Shown in pieces: positions 17,998 through 26,643 of a DNA stretch of 64,000 bases. Position 1 is the first letter of the stretch, and every line of letters begins with the position of its first letter. Where the stretch lies: assembly GCA_964615335.1 (NCBI GenBank), contig CAZTMT010000014.1:23103-87102 (forward strand). The letters are read 5' to 3'. The translations under genes and the position numbers were made by a program. This DNA comes from HR10 sp964615335 (GTDB lineage Bacteria > Acidobacteriota > Blastocatellia > HR10). Below the pieces are notes generated by a model. It was not told where the DNA came from and did no database searches. It saw nothing but the letters and a program-made list of their open reading frames with translations.

Positions 17998-18810
17998 ATG
18001 GACGAGCTTCAGAAGCAGTTCGAGGGCTTCATCAAGCCGGGTTCGCGCGAAGCGCTTCTGCTCACGCAGATTCATCCGGAGCGTCTCCCCCAGCATGTCG
18101 CCATCATCATGGATGGGAACGGGCGATGGGCCCTGCGGCGGCGCAAGCCGCGCGTTGTCGGGCATCGCGCGGGAGCCCGAGCCGCCCGTCGGATCGTGGA
18201 GACAGCCGCGCGGCTGGGTATTCCTGTGCTGACGCTCTATGCGTTCTCGACCGAGAATTGGAAGCGACCGCAGGAGGAGATCGAAGCCCTCATGAGTCTG
18301 CTCAAGGAATTCCTCCGAAAGGAGCTGGAGACGCTCAAACGCCATGACATCCGCCTGCGCGTCATCGGGAGATGGCAGCAGTTGGAGAGGACGATTTGCG
18401 AAGAGCTGCATCGGGCCATGGCCGAGACAGCCGCGAACCGGCGCATGCAACTGGTCGTCGCCCTCAACTACAGCGGACGCGCCGAGCTGGTGGATGCCTT
18501 TCGCCGCCTCTACAGCGAAGCTCGCGCGCGCGAGCTGGCGCCCGAGGAGATCACCGAAGAGCTGATCGCGCGATACCTCTGGACGGCTGATCTCCCCGAT
18601 CCCGATCTTCTGATTCGCACAAGTGGGGAAATGCGCGTGAGCAACTTCCTGCTCTGGCAGATCGCGTACACGGAACTCTACGTGACCGAGACGCTATGGC
18701 CCGACTTTCGCCCCGCGCATTTCCTGCAGGCCGTGATCGAATACCAGAAGCGCGAGCGCCGCTATGGAGGGCTGGGCGTCCCGGCGCATCCCGCTCCCGT
18801 CCCCTTGTGA
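17998..18810 (+). CDS. uppS: Isoprenyl transferase (undecaprenyl diphosphate synthase family)
   Basis: Cis-prenyltransferase making the polyprenyl diphosphate carrier for cell-wall and glycan synthesis. It has 270 residues. The catalytic motif HVAIIMDGNGRWALRRR holds Asp39, followed by GHRAGA, LYAFSTENW and the C-terminal DLLIRTSGEMRVSNFLLWQ, all conserved. It is followed by cdsA and dxr, the classic order in which isoprenoid supply and phospholipid head-group activation are encoded together. Confidence 0.95.
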   Translation: MDELQKQFEGFIKPGSREALLLTQIHPERLPQHVAIIMDGNGRWALRRRKPRVVGHRAGARAARRIVETAARLGIPVLTLYAFSTENWKRPQEEIEALMSLLKEFLRKELETLKRHDIRLRVIGRWQQLERTICEELHRAMAETAANRRMQLVVALNYSGRAELVDAFRRLYSEARARELAPEEITEELIARYLWTADLPDPDLLIRTSGEMRVSNFLLWQIAYTELYVTETLWPDFRPAHFLQAVIEYQKRERRYGGLGVPAHPAPVPL

Positions 18811-18871
18811 GCGGTCCCCGGATGAAGGGAAGGGCCACAGGAGAACGGTCCGCGCAGCAAGAGGAGAGCAT

Positions 18872-19675
18872 ATGAAGCGCGTGCTCACGGCTGTTGTTCT
18901 GCTCCCCTTCTTTATTTTCGCGCTCTGGGCGTCCACCCCGTACTACCTCATCGGATGGGTCGTCGTCGGCACGGTGCTCGGCTTGCACGAATTCTACGCC
19001 CTGGCCGAACGCGTGGGATGTCGCTGCAACCGCGAGCTCGGCTATGCGATGGCTCTTGTTGTGCTCGTGGGATTTCACCAGCGAGACGGACTTTTGATCG
19101 TGGGAAGCCTTCTGCTTCTTCTGGCGCTCACGCTCGTGCGTGAGCTGTTTCGCGCTTCGAGCTTCGAGAAGGTCCTCATCGAGAGCGCTGTGACCGTCAC
19201 CGGCGTGCTCTATGTGGCCGTGTGCCTGGGATTCCTCATTCTGCTGCGAATGGATCTGGAAGCGACGCGGGCGGCTCGGGTGCTCTCGCTCTTTTTCCTC
19301 ATCATCTTCGCCGGAGACACGGCAGCCTACTATATCGGGCGCGCGTTCGGACGGCATCGGCTCGCTCCGCGCGTGAGTCCCGGCAAAACGATCGAGGGAG
19401 CTGTGGGAGGATTTCTGGGAAGCCTGCTGGCCGCGCTGGGCGGGAGATTCGGATTCTTTCAGGAGCTGCCTCTCGGACACGCGCTGGGACTGGCTGTCAT
19501 CCTGAACGGGATCGGGCAGATCGGCGATCTGGTTGAATCCATGCTCAAACGGGGATCGAATCTCAAAGATGCCGGGCGCGTGCTCCCGGGGCACGGGGGG
19601 GTTCTGGATCGCGCCGACAGCATCCTCTTCAACGCGCCGATCATTTACATCTACAGCCGACTTTTCCTATTATGA
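18872..19675 (+). CDS. cdsA: Phosphatidate cytidylyltransferase (CDP-diglyceride synthase)
   Basis: Converts phosphatidate and CTP into CDP-diacylglycerol. It has 267 residues with several membrane helices (N-terminal VLTAVVLLPFFIFALW and others). The family signature is present across GDTAAYYIGRAFGRHRLAP, SPGKTIEGAVGG, IGDLVESMLKR and LPGHGGVLDRADSILF. The ATG at 18872 follows GAGGAGAGC; the longer open frame upstream to 18764 lacks a ribosome site and overlaps uppS. Part of the uppS-cdsA-dxr set. Confidence 0.95.
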   Translation: MKRVLTAVVLLPFFIFALWASTPYYLIGWVVVGTVLGLHEFYALAERVGCRCNRELGYAMALVVLVGFHQRDGLLIVGSLLLLLALTLVRELFRASSFEKVLIESAVTVTGVLYVAVCLGFLILLRMDLEATRAARVLSLFFLIIFAGDTAAYYIGRAFGRHRLAPRVSPGKTIEGAVGGFLGSLLAALGGRFGFFQELPLGHALGLAVILNGIGQIGDLVESMLKRGSNLKDAGRVLPGHGGVLDRADSILFNAPIIYIYSRLFLL

Positions 19676-19726
19676 AGAGCGTGTGGACCTGCCCATTTCA
19701 CGAGTGAGGAGAGCGTCAGAACGACG

Positions 19727-20914
19727 ATGAAACGCGTGACCATTTTGGGCTCCACAGGTTCGATCGGCATGAGCGCGCTCTCGCTGCTGGAGAAGCTGGA
19801 GGGCTTCTGCGTGGTCGGGCTGGCCGCGCGTCGGGAGGTCCAGCGTTTGGCTGATCAGATCGTGCGATTCTCCCCGCGCCTGGTCTCGGTGGCGACGGCG
19901 GAGGCAGCGGCGGAGCTAGAGGCCGAGTTGCGACGGCGGGGTCTTCGATCGCTCCCTCACATCGTGTCGGGGACAGAGGGGCTCATCGCCCTGGCGACGG
20001 CGCCGGATGTGGATATCGTGCTTGTGGCCACAGTAGGAGCCGTAGGACTGCTGCCCACCTACTGCGCTCTGGAGCAGGGGAAACGCGTGGCCCTGGCCAA
20101 TAAGGAGACGCTCGTGATGGCGGGCCGCCTCATGAGGGAGAAGGCGGCGGCGACCGGAGCCGAAATCCTTCCTGTCGATAGCGAGCACAACGCCCTGCAC
20201 CAGTGTCTTCGAGGGGTCGCTCCTCAAGAAGTCGCGCGCCTGATCCTCACGGCCTCCGGCGGACCGTTCCGCACGTTGCCGGCCCAGGAACTGGCGCGCG
20301 TCACCCCCGAACAAGCCCTTCAGCATCCCACCTGGCGCATGGGGCCCAAGATCACCATTGATTCGGCCACGCTCATGAACAAAGGGCTGGAAGTCATTGA
20401 GGCGCACTGGCTCTTCGGATTCGCTCCGGAGCAGATCGAGATTCTCATCCACCCGCAATCGGTCGTTCACTCGATGGTTGAGCTGGTAGATGGCTCCATT
20501 CTGGCTCAGCTTGGGCCAACCGATATGCGCTACGCCATCCAGTATGCGCTCACGTATCCGGAGCGGCGACCGACGCCGCTGCCGCGGTTGGATTTCTCCT
20601 CGACCCGGCACCTGGAGTTTCACCCCCCCGATCTGGAACGCTTCCCGTGCGTGCGCCTGGCCTATGAAGCCCTGCATCGGGGAGGAACAATGCCCGCCGT
20701 TCTCAACGCGGCCAATGAGGTGGCCGTGTACGCTTTTCTCGAAGAACGCATCCCCTTCACGGCCATCGCCACGATCATCGAACGGGTGATGCACGAACAC
20801 GATCCTCAGGAACCTCGCGCGCTGGAAGATGTCCTTCAGGCAGATGCGTGGGCGCGCGCGCGGGCTCGTGAGATCATCGCAGCGCTCTCATGTGCGGGAT
20901 CGCGGGAATCGTAA
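19727..20914 (+). CDS. dxr: 1-deoxy-D-xylulose 5-phosphate reductoisomerase
   Basis: Second step of the non-mevalonate (MEP) pathway to isoprenoids, NADPH-dependent. It has 395 residues. The NADPH loop is VTILGSTGSIGMSALSLL; the catalytic region holds LPVDSEHNALHQCL and ITIDSATLMNKGLEVIEAHW. The 3' end overlaps the asnB start by 25 bases, an unusually long overlap. Because the asnB start is fixed by its Cys2 nucleophile, the overlap is real unless dxr itself ends early by sequence error. Confidence 0.95.
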   Translation: MKRVTILGSTGSIGMSALSLLEKLEGFCVVGLAARREVQRLADQIVRFSPRLVSVATAEAAAELEAELRRRGLRSLPHIVSGTEGLIALATAPDVDIVLVATVGAVGLLPTYCALEQGKRVALANKETLVMAGRLMREKAAATGAEILPVDSEHNALHQCLRGVAPQEVARLILTASGGPFRTLPAQELARVTPEQALQHPTWRMGPKITIDSATLMNKGLEVIEAHWLFGFAPEQIEILIHPQSVVHSMVELVDGSILAQLGPTDMRYAIQYALTYPERRPTPLPRLDFSSTRHLEFHPPDLERFPCVRLAYEALHRGGTMPAVLNAANEVAVYAFLEERIPFTAIATIIERVMHEHDPQEPRALEDVLQADAWARARAREIIAALSCAGSRES

Positions 20915-22791
20915 ATACGGGCGGCACTCCCGTAGACGTCCAGACGCTTCGGCGGATGTGCGACCGGCTCGCCCATCGCGGACCGGATGAAGAAGGATAT
21001 TTCGTGGAGAGCAACGTCGGGCTCGGCGTGCGCCGCCTCCGGGTCATAGATCCTGAGGGAGGGCGCCAACCGATCACCAACGAGCGTGGGACGATCTGGG
21101 TCGTGCACAACGGGGAGATCTACAACTACCGCGACCTGCGCCGGCAGTTGCAGGAGCAGGGTCATCGCTTCGCGACCGAGAGCGACACGGAGGTTATCGT
21201 TCACGCGTACGAGCAGTACGGCCTGAAGAGCCTCACCCGACTGCGCGGGATGTTCGCCTTCGCCCTGTGGGATGGGGAACAACGCCAGCTTCTTCTGGCG
21301 CGCGATCGCGTGGGGGAGAAACCGCTCCTTTATGCGCGCGTCGGGGGAGCGCTCGTCTTCGCTTCGGAGTTCGAAGCGCTGCTGCAACATCCCTGGATCT
21401 CCCGCGATGTCGCCTGGGAGGCTCTCGATGTCTATCTGGCCCTCGGTTACATCCCGGCTCCGGCGACGGCTTTTCGCGCGATTTGGAAACTGGAGCCCGG
21501 ACACTGGCTCCTCTGGCGCGCCGGGGAGATCGCGATCGCGCCTTACTGGAGGCTGGAGTTCTCGCCGAAACTGCGCGTGAGCCCGCAGGAGGCTGCCGAG
21601 CACTGGCTCGCGCGCGTGCGCGAGTCCGTGCGCCTGCGCTTGCAGAGCGATGTTCCCGTGGGAGCCTTCCTGAGCGGCGGGCTCGATTCCTCGACAGTCG
21701 TCGCTCTGATGAGCGAAGCGAGTGCTCGCCCGGTGAAGACGTTCTCCCTCGGCTTCGAGGAGCCGGAATATAACGAGCTTGACGAAGCGCGGCGCGTCGC
21801 TTCCCACTTGGGGACCGAACATCATGAGATCCTCATCGGACCGCATGTGGCTGACCTGCTCCCTGCGCTTGTGCGGCGCTACGGAGAACCTTTCGCCGAT
21901 TCCTCGGCCATTCCGACGTACAGCCTGGCTCGGCTCGCGCGCGCTTCCGTCACTGTCGTTCTGACGGGCGATGGGGGGGATGAGGGGCTGGCCGGATATG
22001 ACCGCTACCGAGCGATGCGCTGGGCCGAACGACTTCCCCCTCTTTCCTGGAGGGTCGCGCGCGCGGCCTGGAGAACAGGACGCTCCCTGCTGGGGCGATC
22101 GGCGACGGATCACCGTCGGCTGAATCGCCTGGAGCGCTTTCTGACGGCTGCCGCGCTTCCTCGCCCCCAGCGATATGCCCGCTGGATGAGCACCTGTCCG
22201 GAAGAGCTGCGGCGAGAGCTGTATAGCGAGACGTTCCGTCGGCTGACGGAGACGCTCCGCCCCGAACGACTGCTGGAGCAAGAGCTGGAGGCCGAGGGCT
22301 CGCTTCTGGATGCGCTTTTGCGGACGGACGCGCTCACGTACCTGCCGAACGATCTGCTTGTGAAGATGGACATCGCGACGATGGCTCACGGGCTGGAGGC
22401 GCGCGCACCGCTTCTGGACCATCTGCTGTTGGAATGGGAAGCGCGCCTGCCCGATGCCCTCAAGCTGCGAGGGAATCGGGGGAAGTATCTCCTGCGGCGC
22501 GCTCTGCGCGGGCTTTTGCCTCCGGAGACTCTGGCGCGGCGCAAGCAGGGGTTTGGTGTCCCGATCGCGCGATGGCTGCGCCACCCGTGGCGCGAGCTGG
22601 CGCGCGACGCATTGCTCTCGGAGCGAGCGCAGCGGCGTGGCCTCTTTCGCCCCGACGTCGTGCGCGCTCTCTGGCATGCGCACTCGGAAGGACGCGCGGA
22701 CTTCTCGACGCCCCTCTGGACACTGATCATGCTCGAACTCTGGTTCCGCGAGTTCTGCGATCGAGAGGGCGCGTCGTTCTCGCTCGTTTAA
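20890..22791 (+). CDS. asnB: Glutamine-hydrolysing asparagine synthetase (AsnB family)
   Basis: Transfers ammonia from glutamine to an activated carboxylate. It has 633 residues. The start is certain because Cys2 in MCGIAGIVNTGG must be the N-terminal nucleophile. The glutaminase half shows LAHRGPDEEG and WVVHNGEIYNYRDLR; the synthetase half has the ATP loop VGAFLSGGLDSSTV at about 255-268. Members of this family beside glycosyltransferases often amidate cell-surface sugars rather than make free asparagine, and here the next two genes are sugar-transfer genes, so that role is possible. Family certain, exact substrate inferred. Confidence 0.9.
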   Translation: MCGIAGIVNTGGTPVDVQTLRRMCDRLAHRGPDEEGYFVESNVGLGVRRLRVIDPEGGRQPITNERGTIWVVHNGEIYNYRDLRRQLQEQGHRFATESDTEVIVHAYEQYGLKSLTRLRGMFAFALWDGEQRQLLLARDRVGEKPLLYARVGGALVFASEFEALLQHPWISRDVAWEALDVYLALGYIPAPATAFRAIWKLEPGHWLLWRAGEIAIAPYWRLEFSPKLRVSPQEAAEHWLARVRESVRLRLQSDVPVGAFLSGGLDSSTVVALMSEASARPVKTFSLGFEEPEYNELDEARRVASHLGTEHHEILIGPHVADLLPALVRRYGEPFADSSAIPTYSLARLARASVTVVLTGDGGDEGLAGYDRYRAMRWAERLPPLSWRVARAAWRTGRSLLGRSATDHRRLNRLERFLTAAALPRPQRYARWMSTCPEELRRELYSETFRRLTETLRPERLLEQELEAEGSLLDALLRTDALTYLPNDLLVKMDIATMAHGLEARAPLLDHLLLEWEARLPDALKLRGNRGKYLLRRALRGLLPPETLARRKQGFGVPIARWLRHPWRELARDALLSERAQRRGLFRPDVVRALWHAHSEGRADFSTPLWTLIMLELWFREFCDREGASFSLV

Positions 22792-22796
22792 AGCTC

Positions 22797-24005
22797 ATGG
22801 AACGCGCTGCGGAAAAAAGTGCCACGACCGATCTTGGAGAAGAGCGCCGGTTCCTCTGGCGCATCTTCCTTCTGGGGCTTGGCCTGCGCGTGGCTGTCGC
22901 CTCGCTCATTGCGCTTTTAGGGCTCGAAGAGTTCTTCGGAGGAGATGCGCAGACTTACGATTGGGTGGGGTGGGCGATCGCCCGTTTCTGGTCGGGCGAG
23001 TCGGCCTTTTCCGTTCGACCGGCCGGCCAGCCCGGATACTTCTACGTCGTCGCCGCTTTCTACTTCGTCTTCGGGCATGCGCCTTTCCTTGGTGTTCTCG
23101 TCAACTGCGTCCTCGGGGCCTGCCATGCTCTTCTTGTGTATCGGATCGCCGCCCTGACCTTCGACCGGCATGTCGCGCGCGGAGCCGCCCTGTTGACCGC
23201 CTGCTTCCCCTCGCTTGTTCTCTGGTCGGCGCAGCTTTTGAAAGATGCTCTGGTGATCTTCTGCACGCTTCTCTCCATCCGCGCCGTCCTGATCCTGCAC
23301 CGAAGATTCTCCCTTCTTCACTTCGGGCTCTTTCTGATCGCCCTGCTCGCTCTGCATCCGCTGCGCAATTATGTTTTCTACGTCGTCGCGCTCGCGGCGC
23401 TTCTCTCCTTCATCGGGTACAAGCGTCCGACGGGGCTTCTTGTGCATTCGGTTCTCGTTCTGGCCTTCTTGCTCATCTTGAGCACCACGGGCTTCCTAGA
23501 GCGGGAGCTTCAGGATCTTTCGATCGAGAACGTCTTGGAGCAGATTCACCTCTCTCGAACGAAGCTGGCGCGATTCGCGCAATCCGGGTACGCGCCGGAG
23601 GCGGATGTCTCCACCCTGGGCGGAGCCTTGCGTTTCCTCCCGATCGGGTTGATCTATCTCTTTCTGGCCCCCTTCCCCTGGTCGGTCGCGAACGTGCGTC
23701 AGGCGATCACGCTGCCGGAGATGCTCCTCTGGTGGGGGATGCTCCCCTATCTCCTGCGAGGGATTGTGTTCGCTGTGCGGAGGAAGCTGGCCGATACGTT
23801 CGCGATCCTGCTTTTTGTGGGCAGCCTGACGCTGCTGTATGCCCTCTTTCAAGGCAATGTGGGGACAGCCTATCGTCAACGGGCGCAAATTCTGGTCTTC
23901 CTCTTCATCTTCATCGTTGCCGGCTGGCAGCGGCAGAGGCTCTCTCGCGCAGCCGGCCGAGAGGAAGGACACGGGGAAGAGGTGCCGGCTGTGATTCGCG
24001 GATGA
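22797..24005 (+). CDS. Polytopic membrane protein, probable glycosyltransferase of the ArnT/PMT (GT39-like) type
   Basis: 402 residues with about ten predicted membrane helices. Early in the chain, FFGGDAQTYDWVGWAIARFW sits in the position of the acidic loop that lipid-linked sugar transferases use, and the following GQPGYFYVVAAFYFVFGHAP resembles the G-x-P-x-Y segment of ArnT-like enzymes. Homology is judged by pattern only; an O-antigen polymerase is an alternative. The ATG is six bases after asnB and its stop overlaps the next gene (ATGA), so all three are likely co-translated as a surface-glycan module. A longer in-frame extension to 22434 lies inside asnB and is rejected. Confidence 0.6.
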   Translation: MERAAEKSATTDLGEERRFLWRIFLLGLGLRVAVASLIALLGLEEFFGGDAQTYDWVGWAIARFWSGESAFSVRPAGQPGYFYVVAAFYFVFGHAPFLGVLVNCVLGACHALLVYRIAALTFDRHVARGAALLTACFPSLVLWSAQLLKDALVIFCTLLSIRAVLILHRRFSLLHFGLFLIALLALHPLRNYVFYVVALAALLSFIGYKRPTGLLVHSVLVLAFLLILSTTGFLERELQDLSIENVLEQIHLSRTKLARFAQSGYAPEADVSTLGGALRFLPIGLIYLFLAPFPWSVANVRQAITLPEMLLWWGMLPYLLRGIVFAVRRKLADTFAILLFVGSLTLLYALFQGNVGTAYRQRAQILVFLFIFIVAGWQRQRLSRAAGREEGHGEEVPAVIRG

Positions 24006-25132
24006 GGCGGATTCGGGTTCTCGCTCTGGCTTCCTATCCGATCGAAGCGGCCGCGACTCGCTATCGCGTCGCGCAGTACGAGCGATGGCTCGCGCGCGAG
24101 GGGATCGAGTGTGTGCTCCATTCTTTTCTCTCGCGCGAGACCTTCGCCGTGCTCTACGAACGCGGGCATCTGCGGGAGAAGCTTCTGGGGGTCGCGAGCG
24201 CTCTTGTGCGGAGTCCGCGCGCGCTGCTCCGGGCTGCGCGATCGGACGTCGTCTGGATTCAGCGCGAGGCCGCTCCGGCGGGGCCGCCGGTTCTGGAGTG
24301 GTTCATCGCCCGGGTCCTGCGCAAGCCGATCCTGCTGGATCTGGACGATGCGACCTTCATCCCCTACGTGAGCCCCACATACGGACCCTGGATTCGCCCT
24401 CTCAAATGGTTCGGCAAAACGGATCGCCTCCTGGCGTGGGCGACGCTGGTCATCGCGGGAAACCGCTTCATCGCCCAGTATACGCGAGAGCGCGGCAAGG
24501 AGGTCCTTCTTCTGCCGACGATCGTGGACACGGATCAGTTCACACCCAGGGAGACACCTTCGGATCCTCCGGTGATCGGGTGGATCGGCACGCATTCGAC
24601 ATTTCGATACGTGAAGCCGCTTCTGCCCATACTGGAGGAGTTAGGGCGAGACTTCACCTTTCGCGTGCGCTTGGTCGGAGGCACTGAACCCGTTCGATTG
24701 CGCACGGTCCAGGTCGAGAATCTCCGCTGGGAGCTGGCGCGAGAGGTCGAGGATTTTCGCTCGCTGGACATCGGCCTGTATCCCCTTGGGGAAGACCCGT
24801 GGGCCTTCGGGAAATCAGGCCTGAAGGCAATCCAGTACATGGCCGTGGGCATCCCGACGGTCGCCTCGGCCGTGGGCGCGGTCACCGAGATCATCGAGGA
24901 TGGGGTCACCGGGTTTCTCGTTCGCTCGCCGGAGCAATGGTACGACCGATTGCGGCGGCTCCTGCAGGATCCCGAGTTGCGACAGCAGATGGGACGAGCG
25001 GCCCGAGAGGCTGCCGTGCGCCGCTACAGCGTGGCTGCTCACGCTTGGGCGATTCTCCAGGCGATTCTCCGCTGCGCGCATTCTCGGGGATCTGAGGCAT
25101 CGCTTGTTGCGCCTCGGGAACTTCGGCATTGA
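24002..25132 (+). CDS. Family-4-like glycosyltransferase
   Basis: 376 residues with the GT-B fold pattern. The N-terminal domain begins RVLALASYPIEAAATRYRV, and the C-terminal domain has VIGWIGTHSTFRYV, then FGKSGLKAIQYMAVGIPTVA and GAVTEIIEDGVTGFLV, the nucleotide-sugar binding region (E-x7-E motif replaced by a K-x-I-Q form). It transfers a sugar to a lipid or polysaccharide acceptor, substrate unknown. Overlaps the upstream membrane gene by four bases. Completes the asnB-membrane protein-glycosyltransferase set. Confidence 0.82.
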   Translation: MRRIRVLALASYPIEAAATRYRVAQYERWLAREGIECVLHSFLSRETFAVLYERGHLREKLLGVASALVRSPRALLRAARSDVVWIQREAAPAGPPVLEWFIARVLRKPILLDLDDATFIPYVSPTYGPWIRPLKWFGKTDRLLAWATLVIAGNRFIAQYTRERGKEVLLLPTIVDTDQFTPRETPSDPPVIGWIGTHSTFRYVKPLLPILEELGRDFTFRVRLVGGTEPVRLRTVQVENLRWELAREVEDFRSLDIGLYPLGEDPWAFGKSGLKAIQYMAVGIPTVASAVGAVTEIIEDGVTGFLVRSPEQWYDRLRRLLQDPELRQQMGRAAREAAVRRYSVAAHAWAILQAILRCAHSRGSEASLVAPRELRH

Positions 25133-25157
25133 CTTTTCCGGGCGTCTGTAATAAAAG
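25129..25157 (+). promoter_or_regulatory. Possible purF promoter
   Basis: TTGACT (25129-25134), 17 bases, TAAAAG (25152-25157). The -35 box is good and the -10 box weak. It overlaps the end of the glycosyltransferase gene and would start a short leader before purF. Confidence 0.4.
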
Positions 25158-25171
25158 CAAGAGCCTAGGAG

Positions 25172-26629
25172 ATGACCGGAAACCAGGACAAGCTCCGCGA
25201 AGCCTGCGGCGTCTTCGGTATCTTCGACCATGAGGAAGCGGCGCGGCTGACCTACTATGGGCTCTACGCTCTGCAGCATCGGGGGCAGGAATCGGCGGGC
25301 ATCGCGACATCGGACGGGGAGCGGCTCCATGTCGTGCGTGGCATGGGGCATGTGAGTGAGGTCTTTCGCGAGGAGACGTTCGCCGAGCTGCCGGGACGTC
25401 TGGCCATCGGGCACGTGCGGTATTCGACTGCGGGAGATGTGAGCCTTCGCGAAGCGCAACCTCTGCTGGTCAGCTTCCATGGAGGGCAGATCGCCGTCTG
25501 CCATAACGGGAACATACCCCGGGCCTTGCGCGTGCGGCAGGAGCTGGAGCGCCAGGGAGCGATCTTTCAATCCACCAGCGATACGGAGGTCGTGCTGCAT
25601 CTGATCGCGCGCTCGCGCGCTCCCGACCTGATCAGGGCGATCACCGAAGCCCTGGCGCACCTGGAGGGAGCATATTCGATGCTCTTTGCGACTCCCCGCG
25701 CGCTGATCGCCGTGCGCGATCCGCGCGGCTTTCGGCCGCTTCTGCTGGGGACACTCAATGGGGCGATCGTCTTCGCCTCCGAAAGCTGCGCCTTCGATCT
25801 GATTGGGGCATCGCTTGTGCGCGATGTGGAGCCGGGAGAGATGCTCCTTGTCGAAGCGACCGGCATGCGCTCGCTCTTCCCCTTCCCCCGGTGCCGTCCG
25901 ACGCAATGCATCTTCGAGCATGTGTACTTCTCGCGCCCGGACAGCATCGTCTTCGGGCGGCCCGTGAGTCGCTCCCGATATCTCCTGGGGCGCCTTCTGG
26001 CGCGCGAACATCCGGCCGCGGCCGACATCGTCGTCCCGGTCCCGGATTCGGGCGTGGCGGCGGCCATCGGCTACTCGATGGAATCGGGAATCCCGCTCGT
26101 CTTCGGTCTGGTGCGCAACCACTACGTCGGACGCACGTTCATCGAGCCGCGCGCAGCGATCCGGAACCTGCGCGTGAAGGTCAAGCTCAATCCCGTGCGG
26201 GAGCTGCTCGAGGATCGGCGCGTCGTCCTGGTGGACGATTCGATCGTGCGCGGCACGACGAGCCGCGAGATCGTGCAGATGATCCGCTCCGCAGGAGCCC
26301 GCGAAATCCACGTGCGCGTCAGTTGCCCCCCGACGATCGCTCCCTGCTACTACGGCATTGATACCCCACATCGGGATGAGCTGATCGCCGCGCAGATGTC
26401 CCTGGAAGAGATCCGCCGCTTTCTGGGAGCCGACAGCCTCGACTACCTGAGCTACGCCGCACTGCTGGAGGCCTGCGGCGATCCGGAAGACACGCGCTAC
26501 TGCACAGCTTGCTATACGGGCCGCTATCCGACCGAGATTGACCCGGAATATCACCCGCGCGATGTTGCTCGCCCCATGAGTGCGACCGGCGCGCCCGCTC
26601 TCTTGGCGCGCGATCGCTCCTCCGGCTGA
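25172..26629 (+). CDS. purF: Amidophosphoribosyltransferase
   Basis: First committed step of purine synthesis: PRPP plus glutamine to phosphoribosylamine. It has 485 residues. A short propeptide (11 residues) precedes the nucleophile Cys12 in ACGVFGIF. The PRPP loop is VVLVDDSIVRGTTSREIV at about 350. Cysteines in TQCIFEHVYF, SCPPTIAPCYYG and YCTACYTG match the iron-sulfur ligands of the Bacillus-type enzyme, so an Fe-S cluster and propeptide processing are expected. No other purine genes are adjacent. Confidence 0.96.
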   Translation: MTGNQDKLREACGVFGIFDHEEAARLTYYGLYALQHRGQESAGIATSDGERLHVVRGMGHVSEVFREETFAELPGRLAIGHVRYSTAGDVSLREAQPLLVSFHGGQIAVCHNGNIPRALRVRQELERQGAIFQSTSDTEVVLHLIARSRAPDLIRAITEALAHLEGAYSMLFATPRALIAVRDPRGFRPLLLGTLNGAIVFASESCAFDLIGASLVRDVEPGEMLLVEATGMRSLFPFPRCRPTQCIFEHVYFSRPDSIVFGRPVSRSRYLLGRLLAREHPAAADIVVPVPDSGVAAAIGYSMESGIPLVFGLVRNHYVGRTFIEPRAAIRNLRVKVKLNPVRELLEDRRVVLVDDSIVRGTTSREIVQMIRSAGAREIHVRVSCPPTIAPCYYGIDTPHRDELIAAQMSLEEIRRFLGADSLDYLSYAALLEACGDPEDTRYCTACYTGRYPTEIDPEYHPRDVARPMSATGAPALLARDRSSG

Positions 26630-26643
26630 CCGAGTGAACGACC

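Noticed and set aside
22961..24001. Upstream part of a 723-codon frame leading into the glycosyltransferase
   Set aside because: It overlaps the membrane protein in another frame; the real start is the ATGA at 24002.
25133..25171. Purine riboswitch ahead of purF
   Set aside because: Only 39 bases are available and no aptamer-like pairing is visible.
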